A stretch of DNA of 36,023 nt, from the NCBI GenBank assembly GCA_963620595.1, contig CAVFAY010000026.1, forward strand, positions 1 through 36,023, in the 5' to 3' direction. The position numbers were made by a program, and so were the translations under genes. How positions within the stretch are numbered: the stretch's first letter is position 1; every line of letters starts with the position of its first letter. Positions 7,770 through 15,291 of the stretch are shown here, in pieces. This DNA comes from Butyricicoccus_A sp963620595 (GTDB lineage: Bacteria > Bacillota > Clostridia > Oscillospirales > Butyricicoccaceae). The notes under the pieces are model-generated. The model made no database searches, was not told the origin of the DNA, and worked only from the letters and a program-made list of their open reading frames with translations.

Positions 7770-7848
7770 CATGATGTTTCATGTCCGTCCGGGAATCTCA
7801 ATCTGTTTGAGACACCTTGCAGGGTACATAGCTTGTACCGTCCGACCA
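7733..7848 (-). promoter_or_regulatory. Leader with attenuator-like terminator in front of the MATE pseudogene
   Basis: From the promoter at 7882-7855 the predicted RNA starts near 7848. It contains a GGTAC-7nt-GTACC hairpin, then TCTCAA-5nt-TTGAGA, then a 13-bp perfect stem (7769-7757 with 7752-7740) with a 4-nt loop and a seven-T tract on the minus strand. A 16-codon frame, starting ATG at 7782 (MKHHEPDKTN...) and ending TGA at 7732, runs straight through the terminator stem, as in ribosome-mediated attenuators, though its ribosome site is poor. The hairpin may also end transcription of the SLH gene upstream. I could not match the leader to a known riboswitch class. Confidence 0.5.
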
Positions 7849-7854
7849 GTTGCT

Positions 7855-7882
7855 ATTATAGCAGAATTTTAGAGATTGTCAA
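7855..7882 (-). promoter_or_regulatory. Consensus sigma-A promoter in front of the MATE leader
   Basis: -35 TTGACA (7882-7877), 16-bp spacer, -10 TATAAT (7860-7855), both hexamers perfect. The -35 overlaps the stop codon of the SLH gene. Confidence 0.8.
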
Positions 7883-9273
7883 TTGTGACTTGCCTCGTAA
7901 GCAGCATAAGATTTCATCATTGTTGCCGCTTCGGCACGGGTCGCGCCATTCTGCGGGTTCAATCTTAAGATACCGTTGTCTTTTGAGCCGTTGATGATCT
8001 TGTTCTGATTTGCCCAAAGCATCGCGGTCTGCGCCCAATCCGAAACAGCCGATGCATCAACGAAGCTGTCCAGCGAGCCTTCTGCCACTTCTGGCGAACC
8101 TGCTGCAGCATACAGCATTTTTGCCATCTGTTCGCGTGTCACTGGTGCATTCGGTTCATATGTCGTTTCGGATGTACCATTGACAATATGGTTCTCATAT
8201 GCCCAGCAGACGGCATTGTAGAACCAATCACCTTGCGCCACATCGGTAAACGGTATATTGCCTGTGACTTCTGGCTGTCCGTTTTTCGAATACAGAATCT
8301 GTGCGATCTGTGCACGGGTCAATGTGCCGTTCGGCTCAAAGCGCGCTGGAGCTGTGCCCTTCATGAGACCATTGTTGTACGCATATTCTACCGCTGATGC
8401 AAACCAATCGCTTGCACTGACATCGCAGAACATCTCGTCATAGGTCAGCGTATATGGCGTATTTTCGCTCAATTTGTTGTACTGATACAGCGTATAGGTA
8501 CCTTCGCTCTGTGCGTTCTGCAGGTAATCATAGCAATTTTCATTGCCTTCGTTGCTGTAGAAAAATCGCTGCTCAACAAAGTTCAGCGCAGAGCCTTCTG
8601 CATCACCGTTGTCGTGATACCATACCTCTGCAACTCTGCCCTGATCGTCATACGAATAGGTCTGCCAGAACATCAAATAATCCTTGCTGTCCACAACGGT
8701 ATATGCCGTCTTTTTGGTCATGTTGCCGTTGCTGTCATACTCATAGCTGAACTTTTCCACATATGTCGCTTTTTGACCATGCTCTGTGAAGTTCAGCGTC
8801 TTTCTGATGATATTGCTGCGCGTATCGTAAGTATAAATAAATTCATATACCGCGTTGCCGCCGGATTCCTTGACGGTCGCCACCTCGCGGGTGAGGTTGC
8901 CGCTCTGATCGTACTGGTAAACATTGGTCTGCATCAGGCTGCTTCCCTGATATTCGCTGATCTGCGCCAGCTGATTGTTGCTATTGTAGGCATATGCTTC
9001 CCACGTGGTCTGTTCACCATTGCCATCATAGTCTACAGCCTTAACAATATTTCCCTGTGCATCATTCCAATATTTCGTGTATTCCTCCTTGGTTCCCTCT
9101 TTCATATCATAGGTTGCCGACTCGGTCAACACATAATCCGCACTATGGTTCGGTTTGTGTGTCACATCATATCCACCAACACCAGCATCTTCTGCCAGTA
9201 CGCCGGTGGTCAGTGCTGCTGCGCACATGACACTCGCCAGCATCACACTCACCAATCGTTTTGTCCATGTCAT
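7879..9273 (-). CDS. Secreted YD-like repeat protein with three C-terminal SLH domains
   Basis: 464 residues. The N-terminal signal peptide (KRL then a hydrophobic core, cut near GVLAEDAG, about residue 28) sends it out of the cell. Residues about 55-270 contain repeated Tyr-Asp/Asn-Gly elements (NDAQGNIVK, YDQSGNLTR, YDSNGNMTK, YDDQGRVAEV) like RHS/YD repeats, which form beta-sheet shells. Three SLH domains follow (about 285-335, 345-395, 405-460), with typical PFTDV..GDWFY..V.WA and EPN..VTREQMAKML motifs. SLH domains anchor proteins to secondary cell-wall polymers. It is transcribed alone from a good promoter with GGGAGG before the ATG. The function is unknown; surface adhesion or cell-wall structure is plausible. 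Confidence 0.88.
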   Translation of the reverse strand: MTWTKRLVSVMLASVMCAAALTTGVLAEDAGVGGYDVTHKPNHSADYVLTESATYDMKEGTKEEYTKYWNDAQGNIVKAVDYDGNGEQTTWEAYAYNSNNQLAQISEYQGSSLMQTNVYQYDQSGNLTREVATVKESGGNAVYEFIYTYDTRSNIIRKTLNFTEHGQKATYVEKFSYEYDSNGNMTKKTAYTVVDSKDYLMFWQTYSYDDQGRVAEVWYHDNGDAEGSALNFVEQRFFYSNEGNENCYDYLQNAQSEGTYTLYQYNKLSENTPYTLTYDEMFCDVSASDWFASAVEYAYNNGLMKGTAPARFEPNGTLTRAQIAQILYSKNGQPEVTGNIPFTDVAQGDWFYNAVCWAYENHIVNGTSETTYEPNAPVTREQMAKMLYAAAGSPEVAEGSLDSFVDASAVSDWAQTAMLWANQNKIINGSKDNGILRLNPQNGATRAEAATMMKSYAAYEASHN

Positions 9274-9312
9274 ACGTTTGAGTCCCTCCCATCACTTTTT
9301 GTGTATATTTTT

Positions 9313-9341
9313 ATTATACTACAAAACAGGAACTTTTTCAA
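9313..9341 (-). promoter_or_regulatory. Promoter of the SLH protein gene
   Basis: -35 TTGAAA (9341-9336), 17-bp spacer, -10 TATAAT (9318-9313), about 40 nt upstream of the ATG. Confidence 0.75.
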
Positions 9342-9397
9342 CGAAACATGGATATTTCTCTTTGGTTCGGCATAAAATAAGCAAAATCTGCAAATTT

Positions 9398-9706
9398 TTA
9401 TCCTTTATTTGCGTGATTTTTCTCATACTGATGCAGAGAGCCTTCTGTTATATGTGACAGTGCCGCAATGCGCTCATTGACCATATCCCACAAGCACATC
9501 GGCAAATGATCGCGGTGTCCGCGGTGAATCGTCACGCATTCAAAGCAGTTGCCGTGGTGCGGACAGGCCTCCTGGCAGGGACAGTGATCGCCGCTCTCTC
9601 GCACCTGACGCAAAAACTCCATCTTCATCTCATATGCTTCCTGTTTGAAGCCTTGCCGATCCAGCTCATTTTGCTTGATTGCCAGTTCATTTCCATCAAT
9701 CTTCAT
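9398..9706 (-). CDS. Small Cys/His-rich protein of unknown function
   Basis: 102 residues. A helical N-terminal half is followed by a Cys/His cluster, CPCQEACPHHGNCFECV, then HRGHRDHLPMCLWD. The five closely spaced Cys and several His suggest a zinc or Fe-S site. Short proteins with a CPC...CPRHG.C.ECV...LP.C pattern are widespread in Clostridia and are sometimes named 'LPS biosynthesis protein' without evidence; this looks like one. GGGAGAG precedes the ATG at 9706. It sits just downstream of the 4Fe-4S protein gene in the same direction (42-bp gap), so it may share that gene's regulation. Confidence 0.7.
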   Translation of the reverse strand: MKIDGNELAIKQNELDRQGFKQEAYEMKMEFLRQVRESGDHCPCQEACPHHGNCFECVTIHRGHRDHLPMCLWDMVNERIAALSHITEGSLHQYEKNHANKG

Positions 9707-9748
9707 ACGGTTTCTCTCCCATACATGTTATTTCTATGAACTATCTTA

Positions 9749-10435
9749 TCATTTTTGTAATTTACCGTCAATAGAAATCACTTGGACATGAACTGGAATA
9801 TCCTTTCCACTCGCTGCTACTGCTCTTTCAACCATCGCAGTCAATCCTCCGCAACACGGTACTTCCATGCGCGTGACGGTAATCGAACGAATGGTATTGA
9901 ACTGCAAAATCGCCGCGAGCTTGACACTATAGTCGATATTGTCCAGTTTCGGGCAACCAATGACTGTCACATGATTCTTGATAAACTGTTCATGGAATCC
10001 GGCATATGCATACGCAGTGCAGTCCGCGGCAATGAGCAAATCACAGTTCTGAAAATATGGCGCATTGGGCGCGGCAAGTTTCATTTGTACCGGCCAGTTT
10101 TGCAACTGGCTCTGCGTCAAAGCAGTCGGTGTATCGGTCTGCTTTGGCTGCATGGTCTGCATACGAGATCCAGGACAACCACCAGTGTGTTGCTTTCGCA
10201 CTTTCATATGCTTTTTAACCGCTTCCGCGTCATATGGTACAGTTTCCTTCTCAATAAACGAAATCGCACCTGTTGGACAGTTCGGCAGACAATCACCCAA
10301 TCCATCACAGTAATCATCGCGCATCAGCTGTGCCTTGCCGTGTACTAGGCCGATTGCGCCCTCATGACAGGCATCGACACACATACCACAGCCGTTGCAT
10401 TTTTCTCGATTGATTTCAATAATTCGTCGTTTCAT
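9749..10435 (-). CDS. 4Fe-4S ferredoxin-type protein with C-terminal Cys-rich domain
   Basis: 228 residues. The N-terminus has one classical cluster motif, CNGCGMCVDAC (Cys13, 16, 19, 23) and a second, variant motif CDGLGDCLPNC. A linker with GGCPGS leads into a second domain with LLIAADCTAYAY, TVIGCPKLDN and MEVPCCGG, containing conserved-looking Cys and Asp. This domain arrangement is common in anaerobes, often beside a Crp/Fnr regulator as here, and probably moves electrons in a redox-stress or nitrogen-oxide response; its reaction is not known. AGGAGA lies before the ATG. It is divergent from the Crp/Fnr gene with a palindrome in the shared 114-bp intergenic region. Confidence 0.85.
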   Translation of the reverse strand: MKRRIIEINREKCNGCGMCVDACHEGAIGLVHGKAQLMRDDYCDGLGDCLPNCPTGAISFIEKETVPYDAEAVKKHMKVRKQHTGGCPGSRMQTMQPKQTDTPTALTQSQLQNWPVQMKLAAPNAPYFQNCDLLIAADCTAYAYAGFHEQFIKNHVTVIGCPKLDNIDYSVKLAAILQFNTIRSITVTRMEVPCCGGLTAMVERAVAASGKDIPVHVQVISIDGKLQK

Positions 10436-10470
10436 ACGCTTCTCCTTCTATCGGTATCCGTTGTTATTGG

Positions 10471-10533
10471 TTGCATTTCTTATTGAAACGTATTATACTG
10501 CAAGCACAAGAAATTTTCCGTTGGATTTCCAAC
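10471..10533. promoter_or_regulatory. Divergent promoters with a Crp/Fnr-type palindromic operator
   Basis: Plus-strand promoter for the regulator: -35 TTGCAT (10471-10476), 17 bp, -10 TATACT (10494-10499), start near 10506. The minus-strand -10 TATAAT (10497-10492) for the ferredoxin-type gene overlaps it, start near 10485, and has no good -35. The palindrome GTTGGA-TT-TCCAAC (10520-10533) is centred at 10526.5. That is about 41.5 bp upstream of the minus start and about 20 bp downstream of the plus start. The geometry suggests activation of the ferredoxin-type gene and self-repression of the regulator. Confidence 0.6.
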
Positions 10534-10549
10534 AAAGAAAGGTAATTCT

Positions 10550-11224
10550 ATGCATACATTTTTTTCCATCTTAACAGACTGCTGGCTGTTCCGCGGTCTT
10601 ACTCCGCAAGAGATTTCCTCCGTACTCGGCTGTATCTCTGCCAAACAGCGAAGCTATTCCAAACACAGCTTTGTCTTTCACGCAGGCGAGCCGGTCACGC
10701 AGGCAGGCATCGTTCTGCGCGGCGAACTGCACATCGTCCGTGAGGACTTTTGGGGTAATCAAACCATTCATGCGATTTGTCACCCAGCAGATTTATTCGG
10801 TGAGGTTTTTGCCTGTCTGCCCGACCACACGGCGGATGTCTCTGTTCTTGCCAAACAGGACACAGAGGTTTTGTATCTGGACATGCAGCACTTGCTGACC
10901 TCTTGCTCCAACAACTGCGCCTTTCACAATCGACTCATTCACAACTATGTCACAGTGTTGGCGCAGAAAAATCGAATGCTCAGTCAAAAAATTCGGCACT
11001 GTACCCAGCGCACGATCCGTGGGAAAGTGTTGTCTTATTTATCTGAACAGGCGGTTTTGAGCGGTTGCACAACCTTTCGTATTCCGTTTAATCGACAGCA
11101 GCTCGCCGACTACTTGTCCGTAGACCGCAGTGCATTATCTGCCGAGCTGAGCCGTCTGCAAGCAGAAGGCAAGCTACGCTTTCATCGCAATCAATTTACC
11201 TTGCTCGCCTCTGCGGAAGTATAG
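10550..11224 (+). CDS. Crp/Fnr-family transcriptional regulator
   Basis: 224 residues. The N-terminal cyclic-nucleotide-binding-like beta-roll (about 12-130) includes HAGEPVTQAGIVLRGELHIV and the FGEVFACL segment. A long dimer helix and a C-terminal winged helix-turn-helix follow (about 150-218), with RQQLADYLSVDRSALSAELSRL as the DNA-reading unit. Several Cys are present (for example LTSCSNNC) but not the classical FNR N-terminal cluster spacing, so the effector (haem, redox, nitric oxide) is unknown. Clostridial relatives beside a 4Fe-4S protein are often HcpR-like sensors. AAAGG lies before the ATG. It probably controls the divergent ferredoxin-type gene. Confidence 0.88.
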   Translation: MHTFFSILTDCWLFRGLTPQEISSVLGCISAKQRSYSKHSFVFHAGEPVTQAGIVLRGELHIVREDFWGNQTIHAICHPADLFGEVFACLPDHTADVSVLAKQDTEVLYLDMQHLLTSCSNNCAFHNRLIHNYVTVLAQKNRMLSQKIRHCTQRTIRGKVLSYLSEQAVLSGCTTFRIPFNRQQLADYLSVDRSALSAELSRLQAEGKLRFHRNQFTLLASAEV

Positions 11225-11272
11225 GAAAACTGAAAATGCCTTTCTCTCTGTCGCTGTGCGTAAACGCAAAAC

Positions 11273-11316
11273 AAAAGCACTAGTTCCGGAAAAATTTTCC
11301 GGTTCTAGTGCTTTTT
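11273..11316. terminator. Bidirectional terminator between the Crp/Fnr gene and ftsH
   Basis: AAAAGCACTAG (11273-11283) pairs with CTAGTGCTTTT (11305-11315), with an inner CCGG...CCGG stem. A T tract follows on the plus strand and TTTTGTTTT on the minus strand, so it serves both convergent genes. Confidence 0.85.
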
Positions 11317-11333
11317 CTCTGTTTATTTGCGGG

Positions 11334-13403
11334 TTATTCGCCCTCGTCCTCCGGTTCAGAAGGCTTTTCGTCCTTCTTGTCGTCTACAAACAGCTTTTTT
11401 GCTGCTTCTTCCAGAGACACAGTCACATCGGCAGACTGCGGCGTATCCATCGGCTGAAACTCCTTGGTTGCATCTGCATCGGATGCAGCAGACTGTTGCT
11501 CTTCATCCTGCTTTGCTGTCTTAGCAGCGCCGGACTCGATATGGAATACCTGTGCGCCCTTTTCATGATCCGGCACGGTCTCGCCATTGAACATCTTTTC
11601 AAAGGCATCGCCGTCCATCGTCTCATTGCGAATCAGATACTCTCCCACAGCAGACAGCTGATCCATATGTTCCTTGAGAATATCCTCGCACTTGGCATAC
11701 GCCTCGAGAATAATGCGGCGAATCTCTTCATCAATCTTCGCTGCAACATTTTCAGAGATTGCATCGGTCTCTACCATATCACGACCAAGGAAAATTTCCT
11801 GCTGACCGCTGCTGTAGTTGATCGGACCGATGAGATCACTCATGCCGTACTTGGTAACCATGCTCTTTGCCACAGAAGTTGCTCGCTCAATATCGTTGGA
11901 AGCGCCGGTGGAAATATCATCCATCGTCAGCTTTTCTGCGACACGACCGCCGAGCAGAACAACCAAATCGTCCAGCATCTCATTCTTGGATGCATAGAAC
12001 TTTTCTTCCTGCGGCAGACTCATGGTAAAGCCGCCCGCACGGCCGCGCGGAATAATCGAAATCGTATGAACCGGATCCTGCGTCGGCAGGCAGCGCGTTG
12101 CAATCGCATGACCTGCCTCGTGATAAGCAGTCAGGCGCTTTTCGCGGTCTGTCATCACGCGGGACTTCTTTTCCGTGCCCATAATCACCTTGAGGAAGGA
12201 GTCCTCAATATCTTCCATGCTAATCAGGCGCTTGTTGCGGCGGGCTGCCAGCAGTGCTGCCTCATTGAGCAGGTTTTCCAAATCTGCGCCGGTAAAGCCA
12301 GCGGTAGATTTTGCAATTGAGTCAAAGCGAACATCCGGATCAAACTGCTTACCGCGGGCGTGTACCTTGAGGATGTCCTCACGGCCCTTCATATCCGGTG
12401 CGCCGACATAGACCTGACGGTCAAAGCGTCCCGGACGCAGCAGAGCCGGATCCAGAATATCCTGACGGTTTGTCGCCGCAATGACAATAACGCCTTCGTT
12501 TGCGCCAAAGCCGTCCATCTCAACCAGCAGCTGGTTGAGCGTCTGCTCGCGCTCATCGTGTCCGCCGCCGAGACCTGCGCCTCTGTGACGGCCAACGGCA
12601 TCGATCTCATCAATAAAGACGATAGCCGGAGACTTTTTCTTTGCCTCGCCGAACAAATCACGCACGCGCGATGCGCCGACACCGACATACAGCTCGACAA
12701 AGTCAGAGCCGGAAATGGACAGGAACGGAACACCTGCTTCACCGGCAACGGCACGTGCCAGCAAGGTTTTACCAGTTCCCGGAGGGCCTACCAGCAGAAC
12801 GCCCTTCGGAATCCGCGCGCCAATCTGCGTAAATTTCTGCGGATTTTTGAGAAATTCGACAATTTCTTCCAGCTCCGCTTTTTCTTCATCCGCACCCGCG
12901 ACATCCTGAAATGTCACATGGCGTTTGTCATCCTCTGCATTCTTGATGCGCGCCTTGCCAAACTGCATGGCACCACGGCCGCCGCCACCATCTGCGCGGC
13001 TGAACATAAAGTACCAGAACAGGCCAAAAATGACGAGCATAATAACATATGGAATGGCACTTGCCCACCAAGGCACCTCGGTCTTTGTCCAGTTATAGCT
13101 CTTGATGACGCCATCCTTCTTTTCCTGACGGATGGTGTCTCCCAAATCATTGAAAAACAGCTCCACGCTCGGCAGCTCATAGGTCATGGTATTGCCGTCT
13201 TTCAGTGTTGCCTGCAACGAGCTGTCTTTGATGACAAATTCCGTAACCTGCTTGTTCTCAAACGCCTCCACAACCTGCGAATAGGTCACCGTTGTGGTGT
13301 CGTTCTGCTGAAGCAGAACAGAAACTGTAATCACGAGAAGGACGATAATAATGGCATAAAATCCGAACCCTCTCATTTTGTTGTTATTGCTTTTGTTATC
13401 CAA
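11334..13403 (-). CDS. ftsH: ATP-dependent zinc metalloprotease FtsH
   Basis: 689 residues. FtsH is a hexameric membrane AAA+ protease that degrades misassembled membrane proteins and short-lived regulators. Two membrane helices (about 11-31 and 113-134) flank an extracytoplasmic domain. A Gly-rich linker follows, then Walker A GPPGTGKT (206-213), Walker B VFIDEID (262-268), the second region of homology around TNRQDILDPALLRPGR, and the zinc site HEAGH (428-432). The C-terminal tail is long, acidic and Ala/Gln/Lys-rich. The start is TTG at 13403, with AAAGGAG 12 nt upstream, slightly far. It is the last gene of the gdpP-rplI-dnaB-tilS-hpt-ftsH run; tilS-hpt-ftsH is a conserved order in Firmicutes. 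Confidence 0.97.
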   Translation of the reverse strand: MDNKSNNNKMRGFGFYAIIIVLLVITVSVLLQQNDTTTVTYSQVVEAFENKQVTEFVIKDSSLQATLKDGNTMTYELPSVELFFNDLGDTIRQEKKDGVIKSYNWTKTEVPWWASAIPYVIMLVIFGLFWYFMFSRADGGGGRGAMQFGKARIKNAEDDKRHVTFQDVAGADEEKAELEEIVEFLKNPQKFTQIGARIPKGVLLVGPPGTGKTLLARAVAGEAGVPFLSISGSDFVELYVGVGASRVRDLFGEAKKKSPAIVFIDEIDAVGRHRGAGLGGGHDEREQTLNQLLVEMDGFGANEGVIVIAATNRQDILDPALLRPGRFDRQVYVGAPDMKGREDILKVHARGKQFDPDVRFDSIAKSTAGFTGADLENLLNEAALLAARRNKRLISMEDIEDSFLKVIMGTEKKSRVMTDREKRLTAYHEAGHAIATRCLPTQDPVHTISIIPRGRAGGFTMSLPQEEKFYASKNEMLDDLVVLLGGRVAEKLTMDDISTGASNDIERATSVAKSMVTKYGMSDLIGPINYSSGQQEIFLGRDMVETDAISENVAAKIDEEIRRIILEAYAKCEDILKEHMDQLSAVGEYLIRNETMDGDAFEKMFNGETVPDHEKGAQVFHIESGAAKTAKQDEEQQSAASDADATKEFQPMDTPQSADVTVSLEEAAKKLFVDDKKDEKPSEPEDEGE

Positions 13404-13438
13404 GCGTATATGTCACTCCTTTCCGTAAAACGGAAACG

Positions 13439-13981
13439 TTATTTTCCTTCATATACCGACGGCTTGAGAACGCCGACATACGGCAGGTTGCGGTATCTCT
13501 GGTCATAGTCCAGACCATAGCCAACGATAAATGCATCCGGAACCGTGAAGCCCTTATAGGCGACCTCTACCGGTACTACGCGGCGTTCCGGCTTATCCAA
13601 GAAAGTGCACAGTGCGATAGAAGCTGCGCCACGTGCCTTCAGTGTCTTCATCAGATAGCTCAGCGTGCGGCCGCTGTCGAGAATATCCTCAACGATAATC
13701 AGGTGGCGGCCCTCAATGCTGACGTCAAAGTCCTTGGTGATCTTTACTTCGCCGGAAGACGTCGTGCTGCTGCCATAGCTGGAAACCGACATAAAATCGA
13801 CGGTACACGGCACATCAATGGCGCGAACCAAATCTGCCATAAAGACAAACGAACCGCGCAGTACGCTGACAATCAGCGGATTCTTATCGGCGTAATCCTT
13901 AGCAATCTGTGCGCCCAGTTCCTTTACCTTTGCTGCAATCTCTTCCTCGGAAAGAAGAACCTTTTCGATGTCCTGCTTCAT
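13439..13981 (-). CDS. hpt: Hypoxanthine phosphoribosyltransferase
   Basis: 180 residues from the ATG at 13981, chosen because AAGGAG lies 9 nt upstream; an ATG two codons earlier would be only 3 nt from it. The enzyme salvages hypoxanthine and guanine to IMP and GMP with PRPP. The PRPP-binding motif VEDILDSGRTL is present, as are the SVLRGSFVFMADL and FMSVSSYG segments and the base-binding VGYGLDY near the C-terminus. Length is normal for the family. It lies 32 bp after tilS and 35 bp before ftsH, as in Bacillus. Confidence 0.96.
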   Translation of the reverse strand: MKQDIEKVLLSEEEIAAKVKELGAQIAKDYADKNPLIVSVLRGSFVFMADLVRAIDVPCTVDFMSVSSYGSSTTSSGEVKITKDFDVSIEGRHLIIVEDILDSGRTLSYLMKTLKARGAASIALCTFLDKPERRVVPVEVAYKGFTVPDAFIVGYGLDYDQRYRNLPYVGVLKPSVYEGK

Positions 13982-14013
13982 ACTCATTATCTCCTTTTTA
14001 TTTTGCTGCTTTT

Positions 14014-15291
14014 TTATCTTTTCCAAACGGCAAAAAATCCGCTTTGACCACAAAATTGTGCATCGGCTCCGATCCCTGCCGCTGCAACAATGCTATCACC
14101 GCTGCACAGAATCGGCAAATCATCTCGCTCATCCGGCTCGATGCCGCGCTCCGCATACAGCCGCTTGAGCGACCGCATACCGCGTGCGCCAATCAGCTGC
14201 ATCCGATCCGATGCTCGCCATGTGCGCACGGTCAAGTTGGACATATTGATTGTATCATATGCAATCGGATAATACTTGAACGAACTGTGAATATCCGATA
14301 TTTTTCTCACGATGGATACGGTATATGCGCCGTATTCTATCAGTTGATTTGGTTTGATGTGTACTGGCTCTCGGCGCGGTGCCTCCGGCACAATAACTAC
14401 CACTCCCCGCTTGTTTACTGCACGAAATTGTCCCGGCAGACTGACGATGCCGCGAGGTTTCTGCGCCAGCGCACAAACCGCTCCGATATGTCTGCGCGTA
14501 ATTTCGCCCATCGGAACGCCCGCCTGCTCCAGCATGTCTCGCACGCGCCGCGCCCGCAATACATCAGGCAGCTGCGCCAGCGGCAGTTCGCTTTCGCGTG
14601 CCTGTGCATCCAGATAGGCATTGTCCTGTCGGACAAGCTGTGCCGCCTCCAGACCATGGCGCGCGGCATTTGGCTCAATGTCCCGCAGAGCCGGAATGAC
14701 ATGATGCCGAATTTTGTTTCTCGTACAGCTGTCATCCAAATTGGTCGCATCTGTGCACCAACTCTGCCTGCGTTCGATTAAAAACCGTTCAATTTGCCGC
14801 CGTTCCACGGCGATCAGCGGGCGGACGATGTTGCCGCGCACCGGCGGAATTCCCGCCAGACCGGCACTGCCCGTGCCGCGAATCAGATGAAACAGCATGG
14901 TCTCCAAATTGTCATCCGCGGTATGCGCTGTCGCCAAATACGGTGCGTGCATCCGCTCGGCACACCGCGCGAAAAAATCATAGCGAATTTCCCGCGCCGC
15001 GGTCTCTGCGGACAGCTTGCGTCGTTCCGCTTCGGCAAACACATCACACCGTTCGGACACGAACGGAATATCATGTGCTTCGCAAAACCGGCGGCAAAAT
15101 GCCTCGTCTGCGTCTGCCTGTGCCCCGCGCATCCCATGGTTGAGATGGCAGGCACAGACCTGATAGCCCAGCTCCTGCAAGCACAGCACCAAGCTGACGG
15201 AATCTGCGCCGCCGGAAAGTCCGCACAGCACGCACGCGCCATCCGGCAGCATATGATATTGTTTGATCGTGTGACGTACTAATTGTTTCAT
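14014..15291 (-). CDS. tilS: tRNA(Ile)-lysidine synthase
   Basis: 425 residues. TilS converts C34 of the CAU-anticodon tRNA-Ile to lysidine, so that it reads AUA. The ATP-pyrophosphatase loop LSGGADS lies at residues 25-31. HLNHGMRGAQADADEAF and YLATAHTADDNLET, with the conserved His-Asp pair, are typical of the family, as is the RPL...RRQIERF segment. The C-terminal domain is present (ACRVRTWRASDRM-like region and LKRLYAERGIE). The ATG overlaps the dnaB stop as ATGA, so translation is coupled. Confidence 0.95.
   Translation of the reverse strand: MKQLVRHTIKQYHMLPDGACVLCGLSGGADSVSLVLCLQELGYQVCACHLNHGMRGAQADADEAFCRRFCEAHDIPFVSERCDVFAEAERRKLSAETAAREIRYDFFARCAERMHAPYLATAHTADDNLETMLFHLIRGTGSAGLAGIPPVRGNIVRPLIAVERRQIERFLIERRQSWCTDATNLDDSCTRNKIRHHVIPALRDIEPNAARHGLEAAQLVRQDNAYLDAQARESELPLAQLPDVLRARRVRDMLEQAGVPMGEITRRHIGAVCALAQKPRGIVSLPGQFRAVNKRGVVVIVPEAPRREPVHIKPNQLIEYGAYTVSIVRKISDIHSSFKYYPIAYDTINMSNLTVRTWRASDRMQLIGARGMRSLKRLYAERGIEPDERDDLPILCSGDSIVAAAGIGADAQFCGQSGFFAVWKR

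Noticed and set aside
7770..7848. Guanidine-type or other known riboswitch before the MATE pseudogene
   Set aside because: The CGGACGG motifs suggested a guanidine class, but the required hairpin loops and conserved cores could not be found by eye; kept only as an unclassified leader.
11256..13508. Long plus-strand open frames opposite ftsH
   Set aside because: ftsH on the minus strand has all catalytic motifs; the opposite frames lack domains and translation signals.
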